Below are positions 57,402-64,000 of a stretch of DNA of 64,000 nucleotides, one piece after another. Where the stretch lies: the NCBI GenBank assembly GCA_002928875.1, contig PERO01000004.1, positions 62,001 to 126,000 on the forward strand, written 5' to 3'. Each line of letters starts with the position of its first letter. Position 1 is the first letter of the stretch. A program made the translations under genes and the position numbers. The notes beneath the pieces were generated by a model. The model ran no database searches, was not told where the DNA came from, and worked only from the letters and a program-made list of their open reading frames with translations. This DNA is from Methylobacterium sp. (lineage in GTDB: Bacteria; Pseudomonadota; Alphaproteobacteria; Rhizobiales; Beijerinckiaceae).

Positions 57402-58220
57402 TCAATTGCTGGCCGCGCCCTTTTCCGCACCGGTCCTGTTGCGTTCGGCCTCGCGCGCCATGTCCGCCAATTGCATCAGACCTTTACGCAAGTGGGAGGC
57501 GTCTTCGACCGGCGGATCGAAGGCGATGCGCGCCGTCCGGTCGTTCAATGCGAGATCAAGCCCGTGCGGATCGAGCCCCGTGGCGCTCCAGGCGCCATCG
57601 GGCATCTTGCAGAGCACGCGGGCATAGAGCGCCAGCGCATCGGCGTGATCGTCGTTGAGATGCGCCACCGCGCTTTCTTCCAGTCCGGCATAGGCCGCGC
57701 GATCGGCGATGGGCGAGAGAATGTGCCGGGCATCGCCATCGAAGGCCCGGGCGAAACCGCCATTCAGCATCATCCGGATCGGTTCGAGCCGGTAGAAGGC
57801 GAAATCGGGAAAATCGACATAGAGCTTTGCCTTGGGATGGCGGGCGAGAAACCGCCGGCGGATCACCGGATCGTCCGTCAGCCGCGCCTCGGCGGTCAGC
57901 GTCAGCCGCGGATGCGCGAGCGGATCGCCTCGCCCGCCTTCCGAAAGCAGCAGCGAGCAGCGCGAATCCACCTTCAGGTTCTTCGTATGGTGCGAGAGGG
58001 CGGAGACCAACAGGATCGGCGCTCCATCGAGATCGGTCGCGACGGAGGTCAGGGTCGTGATGGGGAAACCGCTCGCCGCATCGAGCGTGCCGAGCGCACC
58101 GACCCGGATCGCGCGCAACAGGTGGCGACCGAGGGATACGGGATCGAAATCGGCCGGCTGGCGCGGATCGCGCGGTGGATCGCCTCCGCGCCGGGGCAAC
58201 TCGCTGGGCGATTCCGTCAT
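57402..58220 (-). CDS. HugZ-like haem-utilisation protein (split-barrel flavin fold plus DUF2470)
   Basis: 272 residues from ATG 58220 with GGAGG 6 bases upstream (ATG 58247 rejected). The N-terminal half is a pyridoxamine-oxidase-like split barrel (VGALGTLDAASGFPITTLTSVATDLDGAPILLVSALSHHTKNL), and the C-terminal half is DUF2470-like (EESAVAHLNDDHADALALYARVL, with the conserved HLNxDH). Proteins of this type include HugZ, which degrades haem. Haem breakdown is inferred by family only. It is convergent to nothing and divergent from the chemoreceptor. Confidence 0.82.
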   Translation of the reverse strand: MTESPSELPRRGGDPPRDPRQPADFDPVSLGRHLLRAIRVGALGTLDAASGFPITTLTSVATDLDGAPILLVSALSHHTKNLKVDSRCSLLLSEGGRGDPLAHPRLTLTAEARLTDDPVIRRRFLARHPKAKLYVDFPDFAFYRLEPIRMMLNGGFARAFDGDARHILSPIADRAAYAGLEESAVAHLNDDHADALALYARVLCKMPDGAWSATGLDPHGLDLALNDRTARIAFDPPVEDASHLRKGLMQLADMAREAERNRTGAEKGAASN

Positions 58221-58506
58221 TCCGACCTCCATGCTGGGGGGGGGCACTTTCTAGCATCCTTTCCCCCACATGCAGCACTCATCGCAGGCTTGGCTCATAC
58301 CCGGTGCGAAGCGCAAGAGGCCGCGGCAACAACGGAAGATGTCAGACAGGCGCGGGTTCGCGTCTCGTGCGCGAGGGGCGAAATCGCGCGACTTTGCAAC
58401 AGCTTGCCTCAAAAATAGGCAAAATGGACCATCTGGTTACAATCATTAGTTGTATTTTTACCATTCCGCGCAACGATATGCGACCATTTAACGCAAGGTG
58501 ATTGAG

Positions 58507-59982
58507 ATGTTCGGATTAGCCGGCAATGCAGGACGCATCGTCGAGGCCCTGGGCCAGACCAGCGCTATCATCGAATTCGATGTCAATGGCCTGATCCTCA
58601 AGGCGAACGACACCTTCCTGAAAGTCATGGGCTACACGCTCGATGAAATCCGCGGCAAGCATCATTCGATCTTCGTGGATGCCGTGGAACGCGAAACGTC
58701 CGCCTACCGAAAGTTCTGGGACGATCTGCGGGCCGGCCACGCGTTCCAGGCGGAATATCGGCGGTTTGCCAAGGGCGGACGGGAGGTCTGGATCCAGGGC
58801 AGCTACAACCCGGTGCGCAACGGCTCGCGCGTCGTCGGGATCGTCAAGATTGCGGCCGACATCACCGAACTCACCCGGCAACGCGCCCGGATCGCGAGCC
58901 AGCTCGAGGCCATCAGCCGCTCTCAGGCCGTGATCGAATTCGATCTCGAGGGCCATGTGGTGGATGCCAACACCAACTTCTGCGACACCATGGGCTACGC
59001 ACTCGAGGAAATCCGCGGCAAGCACCATCGCATGTTCGTGGATCCCGCCGATGCGGCGCAACCGGAATACGCGCAGTTCTGGAGCGCTCTGCGCGCCGGG
59101 CAAACGCAGAGCGCCGAATTCAGGCGGCTGACGAAGGATGGACGGCATATCTGGATCCGCGCGGCCTACAGCCCGATGCGGGACCCGCATGGCGATATTG
59201 TCGGGGTCATCAAGTTCGCGTCCGATATCACCGAAGCGCATGAGCAGGAGGCCGCTCTCCGGCAACAGGCGAAGCAGCGCGTCGCCGAGGCGCTGGGCGA
59301 CATCGCCGCTACCGTCTCCGAGACCAACCAGCGCGCGACCAGTTCGGCTGCGGCGGCGGTGGAAGCGGCCGCCAATGTTCAGGCGGTCGCGGCCGGCTCG
59401 TCGCAGCTTGCCGCTTCGGTCACCGAGATCAATGGCCAGGTGACTCGCGCACTCGACATCTCGAACAGTGCGGTCAGCCAGGCCCGTTCGGCCAGCAGTG
59501 CCGTCGGCGGATTGCTGGAATCGGCGGAAAAGATCGGAGCGGTGGTCGATCTCATTGCTTCGATCGCCGCGCAGACCAATCTGCTCGCGCTCAACGCGAC
59601 CATCGAGGCGGCCCGGGCCGGGGAAGCCGGCCGGGGATTTGCGGTGGTCGCCGGCGAGGTGAAGACGCTCGCCGCCCAGACGGCCAGCGCGACGAGCGAA
59701 ATATCGAACCAGATCAACGGGCTGCACGGCACCAGCCGCAACGTGCACGGCGCCATCGAGCATATCGCGAACACCATCACCGAGATCAACTCCGTGTCGG
59801 TTAGCATTTCCGCCGCCATCGAGGAACAGGCGGCCGTGACATCCGACATGGCGCGCAACATGCGCGAGGCGGCGGACGGGGTCGATCTCATCACCAGGAC
59901 GATGGAAGAGGTGGCGACCTCGACCCGCGCAATCGATGATCGCATCGCGGATATCTCGCGCGCCGCCGCCCAGGCCGCGTAA
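58507..59982 (+). CDS. Soluble methyl-accepting chemotaxis protein with two PAS domains (BdlA-like layout)
   Basis: 491 residues from ATG 58507 with AAGG 8 bases upstream. There is no membrane segment. Two closely similar PAS/PAC units (about 12-130 and 133-252) share IIEFD/VIEFD, MGY-L-EIRGKHH, FW--LRAG and the PAC end. A coiled-coil signalling domain follows with the receptor hairpin [37 protein letters not shown]. The architecture matches cytoplasmic redox or oxygen sensors such as Aer-2/BdlA-type proteins; haem or flavin binding is not proven. No che genes are nearby. Confidence 0.94.
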   Translation: MFGLAGNAGRIVEALGQTSAIIEFDVNGLILKANDTFLKVMGYTLDEIRGKHHSIFVDAVERETSAYRKFWDDLRAGHAFQAEYRRFAKGGREVWIQGSYNPVRNGSRVVGIVKIAADITELTRQRARIASQLEAISRSQAVIEFDLEGHVVDANTNFCDTMGYALEEIRGKHHRMFVDPADAAQPEYAQFWSALRAGQTQSAEFRRLTKDGRHIWIRAAYSPMRDPHGDIVGVIKFASDITEAHEQEAALRQQAKQRVAEALGDIAATVSETNQRATSSAAAAVEAAANVQAVAAGSSQLAASVTEINGQVTRALDISNSAVSQARSASSAVGGLLESAEKIGAVVDLIASIAAQTNLLALNATIEAARAGEAGRGFAVVAGEVKTLAAQTASATSEISNQINGLHGTSRNVHGAIEHIANTITEINSVSVSISAAIEEQAAVTSDMARNMREAADGVDLITRTMEEVATSTRAIDDRIADISRAAAQAA

Positions 59983-60140
59983 ACGGGCAGCTTGCGGCGG
60001 CAGGACTGCGCTCCGCCGCAGCCGCTCGCCGCCGCGATGCCATCACGGACTGGCCCCGCACTCCGGTTCCTCTCTCTGACCTTCTTTAGGGCCGGTTTTC
60101 CTGCCTCGACCAGCGGGGTTGTCGGGTCGCGAAAGGACGT

Positions 60141-60172
60141 GCGCCGGCGGGCCCGCCAGCGCCGTTTTCGGC
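60141..60172. repeat. GC palindrome plus adjacent hairpin before chvI
   Basis: A 22-base near-perfect palindrome centred on GGCGGGCCCGCC (60146-60157, with GCGC on both flanks) abuts a GCCG-tttt-CGGC hairpin (60161-60172). It lies in the 340-base gap between the chemoreceptor and chvI, in which I see no gene. Without a U run, it may be a factor-dependent end for the chemoreceptor or a regulator site for chvI. Confidence 0.45.
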
Positions 60173-60322
60173 CGGCGCGCGGCTGGAATCGCCAGAAAAA
60201 TGCCGTTTGCCACAATTGAACCTGATTTTACTCTGGAATTTGGTGCATTTCGTTCCCATCTGCCCTACCAGCACCATTATGGCGTCGGCGTTCCGCCGCG
60301 CTCGTGACAGGACAGAACCGCA

Positions 60323-61021
60323 ATGCCGACGATTGCGCTGGTCGATGACGACCGCAACATTCTCACCTCGGTCTCGATCGCGCTCGAGAACGAGGGTTTC
60401 CGCATCCAGACCTACACCGATGGCGCTTCGGCGATCGACGGTCTGAAGCAGAGCCCGCCCGATCTCGCGATCTTCGACATCAAGATGCCGCGCATGGACG
60501 GCATGGAGCTGTTGCGCCGCCTGCGCCAGAAATCGGACCTGCCGGTGATCTTCCTCACTTCGAAGGACGACGAGATCGACGAATTGTTCGGTCTCAAGAT
60601 GGGCGCGGATGATTTCATCCGGAAGCCGTTCTCCCAGCGCCTGCTGGTCGAGCGCGTGAAGGCCATCCTGCGCCGGGCCGGCGCGAAGGACCTGCCCGCG
60701 AGCAAGGAAGCGGATGCGAAGGCGCTCGAGCGCGGACATCTGAAGATGGACCCGGAGCGCCATGCCTGCACCTGGAAGGGCGAGCCCGTCACGCTGACGG
60801 TCACGGAGTTCCTGATCCTGCAATGCCTGGCCCAGCGCCCCGGCGTGGTGCGCAGCCGCAATGCACTGATGGATGCCGCCTATGACGATCAGGTCTATGT
60901 GGATGACCGCACGATCGACAGCCACATCAAGCGCCTGCGCAAGAAGTTCAAGCTTGTCGACGACGACTTCGATATGATCGAAACCCTGTACGGCGTCGGC
61001 TATCGCTTCAAGGAGGCGTAA
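60323..61021 (+). CDS. chvI: Response regulator ChvI (OmpR family)
   Basis: 232 residues. Receiver with LVDDDRNI, phospho-acceptor Asp52 in [13 protein letters not shown], the threonine/lysine pair (FLTSK, RKPF), then the winged-helix effector domain ending [19 protein letters not shown]. In rhizobia ChvG/ChvI control acid, envelope and host-interaction genes. It is followed by chvG after 33 bases. Confidence 0.95.
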   Translation: MPTIALVDDDRNILTSVSIALENEGFRIQTYTDGASAIDGLKQSPPDLAIFDIKMPRMDGMELLRRLRQKSDLPVIFLTSKDDEIDELFGLKMGADDFIRKPFSQRLLVERVKAILRRAGAKDLPASKEADAKALERGHLKMDPERHACTWKGEPVTLTVTEFLILQCLAQRPGVVRSRNALMDAAYDDQVYVDDRTIDSHIKRLRKKFKLVDDDFDMIETLYGVGYRFKEA

Positions 61022-61054
61022 GCCCGGCCGACACGCCTGTTTCGAGGAAGGCCG

Positions 61055-62851
61055 ATGCTCGACCGGAAGCTTCCGGAGCCCCGTGTGCAGAAGGCGACTC
61101 CCGCGGCGGATGCACCGCCTGCCTTCGGCCGTTTGCGCGCGATGCTGCGGCGCTTCGCGTTCCGGGCGCGGCTGACGGTCGCGCGCCGTTTCTCCTCGAG
61201 CCTCACGCGGCGCATCGCCATCCTGAACCTTGCGGGCCTCGCCGCGCTGTTCGTCGGCTTCCTGTGGATGAACCAGACGAGGCTCGGCGTCATCGATGCC
61301 CGCAGCCAATCGCTCTCCCTGCAGGCCGAACTGATCGCCGGTGCCGTGGCCGGCGCGTTGACCACGGATAGTGGCGGCCCGGCCTTCGATCCGGACCAGT
61401 TCCTGCAGCAGCAGTTGAACGAGGGTCTGGCGCGGGAGGAGCCGGCCGCGCCCTGGTTCGAATTCTCGATCAACCCGGCGCGCGCCGCGCCCATCCTGAA
61501 GCGTCTGGTCGCACCGACGCGTACCCGCGCCCGCATCTTCGACACGGATGGCTTCCTGCTGCTCGATACGCGCGCCTTCTATGCGCCGGGGACGCTCGGC
61601 GACGAAACCACACCTTCGCCGCAGCCCGACGTCGAACAGACCCTGTTTTCCCGGACCTGGAACGTGGTGAAGCAGCGGTTCGGCCGCGTCGATCTCGCCC
61701 CGCCCGAGGAAGGGCCGGGTCCGCGCCTCTTCCCGGAGGTGCAGCGCGCGCTGCAGGCCCGCCCCAGCTCGGTGGTCCGCGTCTCGACCGAAGGCCAGAC
61801 GCTGGTCTATGCCGCAGCGCCCATCCAGCGCGCCGGGGCCGTGCGCGGCGTGCTGCTTCTGTCGACCCAGGAGGGCGATGTCGATCGCATCATCGCCGAG
61901 GAGCGCAGCGATTTCATCATGGTGTTTGTCATCGCGGCGGTGGTGATGGTGCTGCTCTCGGCGATGCTGGCCGGCACGATCGCCGAACCGGTCCGCAAGC
62001 TCTCCGAGGCGGCCGACCGGGTGCGCCGCGGCATCCGCGCGCGCCACGAGATTCCGGATTTCTCCGACCGCTCCGACGAGATCGGCCAGCTCTCCCTGTC
62101 GCTGCGCGAGATGACCAGCGTGCTCTACAGCCGCATCGACGCGATCGAGCGGTTCGCCGCCGATGTGAGCCATGAGCTGAAGAATCCGCTGACATCCCTG
62201 CGCAGTGCGGTCGAAACCCTGCCTCTCGCGCGCAATCCGGAGAGTCGCGAGCGGCTTCTCGCCGTCATCCTGCATGACGTGAAGCGCCTCGACCGGCTGA
62301 TCACCGATATTTCCGATGCCTCGCGCCTCGATGCCGAATTGCAGCGCAGCGAAGCGGAGCCGGTCGACATCGCCGCACTGCTGCGCACCACCGTCGACAT
62401 GCGCCAGGAGGTGGCGAACGATGGCGATCACCGCGTCGAACTGATCATCGAACCGGAGGAACGGCCGGTTCGCGGCCTCGTCGTGCAGGGGCATGACAGC
62501 CGGCTGGTGCAGGTCTTCGATAACCTCGTCGAAAATGCGCTGTCCTTTTCGCCGCCGGGAGGCGCGGTCACCATCACGGCGCGCCGGCGCGCCGGCCGCG
62601 TGGAAGTCACCGTGGAAGACGAAGGGCCGGGCATTCCCGCCCACGCGCTCGAGCGCATTTTCGAGCGCTTCTACACCGATCGACCGGATCAGGGCTTCGG
62701 CCAGCATTCCGGGCTCGGTCTCGCGATCTCGCGGCAGATCGTGGAAGCGCATGGCGGCACCTTGCGCGCCGAAAACCGGGCCGGACAGGGCGAAGCCACC
62801 GGCGGCGCCCGCTTCACGGTCACCCTGCCGGCCTTCTCGAGCGCTCGATGA
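61055..62851 (+). CDS. chvG: Sensor histidine kinase ChvG
   Basis: 598 residues with GAGGAAG before the ATG. One membrane segment at about 55-73, a periplasmic sensor region of ~210 residues, a second segment at about 287-308, HAMP, and the DHp motif with His about 373 (DVSHELKNPLTSLRS), then HATPase motifs (NLVENALSF, DEGPGIP, GLGLAIS). In rhizobia ChvG activity is held off by ExoR; no exoR is in view here. The stop overlaps the hprK start (ATGA). Confidence 0.95.
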   Translation: MLDRKLPEPRVQKATPAADAPPAFGRLRAMLRRFAFRARLTVARRFSSSLTRRIAILNLAGLAALFVGFLWMNQTRLGVIDARSQSLSLQAELIAGAVAGALTTDSGGPAFDPDQFLQQQLNEGLAREEPAAPWFEFSINPARAAPILKRLVAPTRTRARIFDTDGFLLLDTRAFYAPGTLGDETTPSPQPDVEQTLFSRTWNVVKQRFGRVDLAPPEEGPGPRLFPEVQRALQARPSSVVRVSTEGQTLVYAAAPIQRAGAVRGVLLLSTQEGDVDRIIAEERSDFIMVFVIAAVVMVLLSAMLAGTIAEPVRKLSEAADRVRRGIRARHEIPDFSDRSDEIGQLSLSLREMTSVLYSRIDAIERFAADVSHELKNPLTSLRSAVETLPLARNPESRERLLAVILHDVKRLDRLITDISDASRLDAELQRSEAEPVDIAALLRTTVDMRQEVANDGDHRVELIIEPEERPVRGLVVQGHDSRLVQVFDNLVENALSFSPPGGAVTITARRRAGRVEVTVEDEGPGIPAHALERIFERFYTDRPDQGFGQHSGLGLAISRQIVEAHGGTLRAENRAGQGEATGGARFTVTLPAFSSAR

Positions 62852-63297
62852 AGGGCACCCGGGGCGATCCGCTCTATGTGCACGCGACGGCGCTGGCGAT
62901 TGGCCAGGCGGGCTTTCTCATCTCCGGCCGATCGAAAGCGGGCAAGTCGCATCTCGCCGAGGCCCTGATCGCGCTGGCGCGGATCGATGGCTATCGCGGC
63001 CTCCTCGTCGGCGATGACCGCGTGGGGCTCGTGGCCGAAGGCGGTTTTATCCACGTGCTGCCGCATCCCGCGATTGCGGGGCTGATCGAGCGGCGCGGCA
63101 CGGGGATCGTTACGGTCGCGCACCAGGCGGAGGCGCAACTCCTGCTGGAGATCGCGCTGGAACCCGGGGGCCCGGTCGAACCGGCCCGCGACAGCGTCGA
63201 ACGCCTGCCCGGCCTTTTTCTGCGCCGATTCACGATCGGGGAACAACCCGAGGCGCACGTATTGTTTCCTCTTGTTGTCGCAGCGCTGACGCCATAA
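62848..63297 (+). CDS. hprK: HPr kinase/phosphorylase, short alphaproteobacterial form
   Basis: 149 residues, roughly half the size of Gram-positive HprK because the N-terminal domain is missing, as usual in alphaproteobacteria. Walker A GRSKAGKS is at about 27-34, and GDDRVGLV is the acidic catalytic strand. The C-terminal signature region is reduced. It phosphorylates HPr on serine, linking the PTS to other control. ATGA overlap with chvG ties it to the two-component pair. Confidence 0.93.
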   Translation: MKGTRGDPLYVHATALAIGQAGFLISGRSKAGKSHLAEALIALARIDGYRGLLVGDDRVGLVAEGGFIHVLPHPAIAGLIERRGTGIVTVAHQAEAQLLLEIALEPGGPVEPARDSVERLPGLFLRRFTIGEQPEAHVLFPLVVAALTP

Positions 63298-63439
63298 ATG
63301 AGCAGGTCACCGCATATGCGGCTGTCTTCGTGTCATTTGCTCTTGCCAGCGCTACGGACGGGTGCGAACGCTTGCGAAGCGACTTTCCGGAAGCGGGTGA
63401 TAACCGCGCACCGGGTCAGGCGAACGGTCAGGATCTTGA

Positions 63440-63841
63440 ATGATCGGATTGGTTTTGGTCAGCCACGGCCAGCTCGCGACGGAGTTCCGCGCAGCAATGG
63501 AACATGTGGTGGGCAAGCAAACCCAGCTCGCGGTGGTCTGCATCGGGCCGGAAGACGACATGGATGCGCGCCGGCAGGAGATCATCGGCGCGATCCACGA
63601 CGTCGATAGCGGTTCCGGCGTGGTCGTACTCACCGACATGTTCGGCGGCACGCCCTCCAACCTGGCGATATCGGCCATGAACGGCTCGAATGTCGAGGTG
63701 GTGGCCGGCATCAACCTGCCGATGCTCGTCAAGCTTGCCAAGGTTCGCGAAGGCCTTCCTCTTGCGGAAGTGGTGGTACAGGCGCAGGATGCCGGCCGGA
63801 AATACATCAATATCGCCAGCCACATCCTCGCGGGGAAATGA
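63440..63841 (+). CDS. PTS EIIA component, mannose/fructose family (regulatory PTS)
   Basis: 133 residues. His9 in VLVSHGQLA is the phosphorylation site, followed by the EIIA-Man fold with VVVLTDMFGGTPSNLA. In rhizobia this protein belongs to a PTS phosphorelay without sugar permease and acts in regulation. A 142-base gap separates it from hprK; ptsH follows 1 base after the stop. Confidence 0.94.
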   Translation: MIGLVLVSHGQLATEFRAAMEHVVGKQTQLAVVCIGPEDDMDARRQEIIGAIHDVDSGSGVVVLTDMFGGTPSNLAISAMNGSNVEVVAGINLPMLVKLAKVREGLPLAEVVVQAQDAGRKYINIASHILAGK

Positions 63842-63842
63842 C

Positions 63843-64000
63843 ATGGACGGAAGCGAGCTGACCTGTCCGCCTGCGCCGGTCATCGCGGGCGCGCTTGCGC
63901 GGGAGATTCCCGTCGTCAACCGCAAGGGCCTGCATGCCCGGGCTTCCGCCAAATTCGTGCAGTGTTGCGAGCGTTTCGAGGCCGATGTGAGCGTCACGCG
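63843..64000 (+). CDS. ptsH: Phosphocarrier protein HPr, 5' part (runs off the window)
   Basis: The first 52 codons are present. After an unusual ~20-residue N-terminal extension, the active-site histidine (His31) lies in NRKGLHARASAKFVQ, as in HPr. The serine target of HprK is beyond the edge. It completes the hprK-EIIA-HPr unit. Confidence 0.93.
   Translation, partial: MDGSELTCPPAPVIAGALAREIPVVNRKGLHARASAKFVQCCERFEADVSVT

Noticed and set aside
59983-60322. Possible small genes in the gap before chvI
   Set aside because: The open frames there lack ribosome sites and extend through hairpins; nothing coding is supported.
62848-63297. Truncated hprK pseudogene
   Set aside because: The short form with an intact Walker A is normal in alphaproteobacteria.

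Overview
The window is a stretch of high-G+C alphaproteobacterial chromosome, almost certainly from the Hyphomicrobiales (Rhizobiales). Markers of that group are the chvI-chvG-hprK-EIIA-HPr cluster near pckA, an MbfA membrane ferritin behind an Irr-type iron control element, a Sinorhizobium-type phospholipid methyltransferase next to dnaJ, an OlsB-type ornithine lipid acyltransferase behind a Pho-box-like site, an FzlA-like protein, the malic enzyme-phosphotransacetylase fusion and a tad/cpa pilus locus. The family cannot be fixed from sequence alone. No rRNA, tRNA, CRISPR array, transposase or integrase was seen. Both ends cut genes (cpaE at the left, ptsH at the right).

Layout. 0-5.1 kb: end of the Tad/Flp pilus secretion genes (cpaE, cpaF, tadB, tadC, with tadD inverted). 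5.2-9.0 kb: M17 aminopeptidase, MarR regulator, NlpC/P60 hydrolase and DUF1194 protein, followed by a four-unit ~31-bp tandem repeat. 9.0-16.7 kb: hrpB and maeB (minus), mutS (plus). 16.7-20.7 kb: a minus-strand ssuA-ssuC-ssuB-osmC-membrane protein operon. 20.9-26.5 kb: Irr-controlled mbfA, comM, a hybrid histidine kinase and olsB. 26.5-34 kb: SDR protein, queG, fzlA, uppP, nth, DUF2244, an Ada-like protein, a YHS protein and a TRIC-type channel protein. 34-43.2 kb: dnaK, a strikingly AT-rich orphan ORF, dnaJ, pmtA, cysK, an FMN reductase, pyrF, two tandem DUF1330 genes, dapB, a 58-residue membrane protein and gpmA, which ends in a strong terminator. 43.2-49 kb: grpE, glnD, gshB, a YraN protein and rsmI. 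49-54.2 kb: an LpoA-like lipoprotein, the tightly overlapping rph-rdgB-hemW operon and hrcA. 54.2-55.6 kb: a lower-G+C accessory patch with an orphan gene behind a good sigma-70 promoter, several hairpins and a possible 36-residue ORF. 55.6-64 kb: pckA, a HugZ-like protein, a soluble twin-PAS chemoreceptor, then chvI, chvG, hprK, EIIA and HPr.

Functional themes. Chaperone genes (dnaK, dnaJ, grpE, hrcA) are present but scattered, and grpE is not beside hrcA. Envelope and membrane-lipid genes (uppP, pmtA, olsB, fzlA, LpoA-like, tad) recur. The right end joins carbon and nitrogen signalling (PTS proteins, HprK, ChvG/ChvI, pckA; GlnD further left). The parts least explained by known families are the AT-rich ORF between dnaK and dnaJ and the patch between hrcA and pckA.
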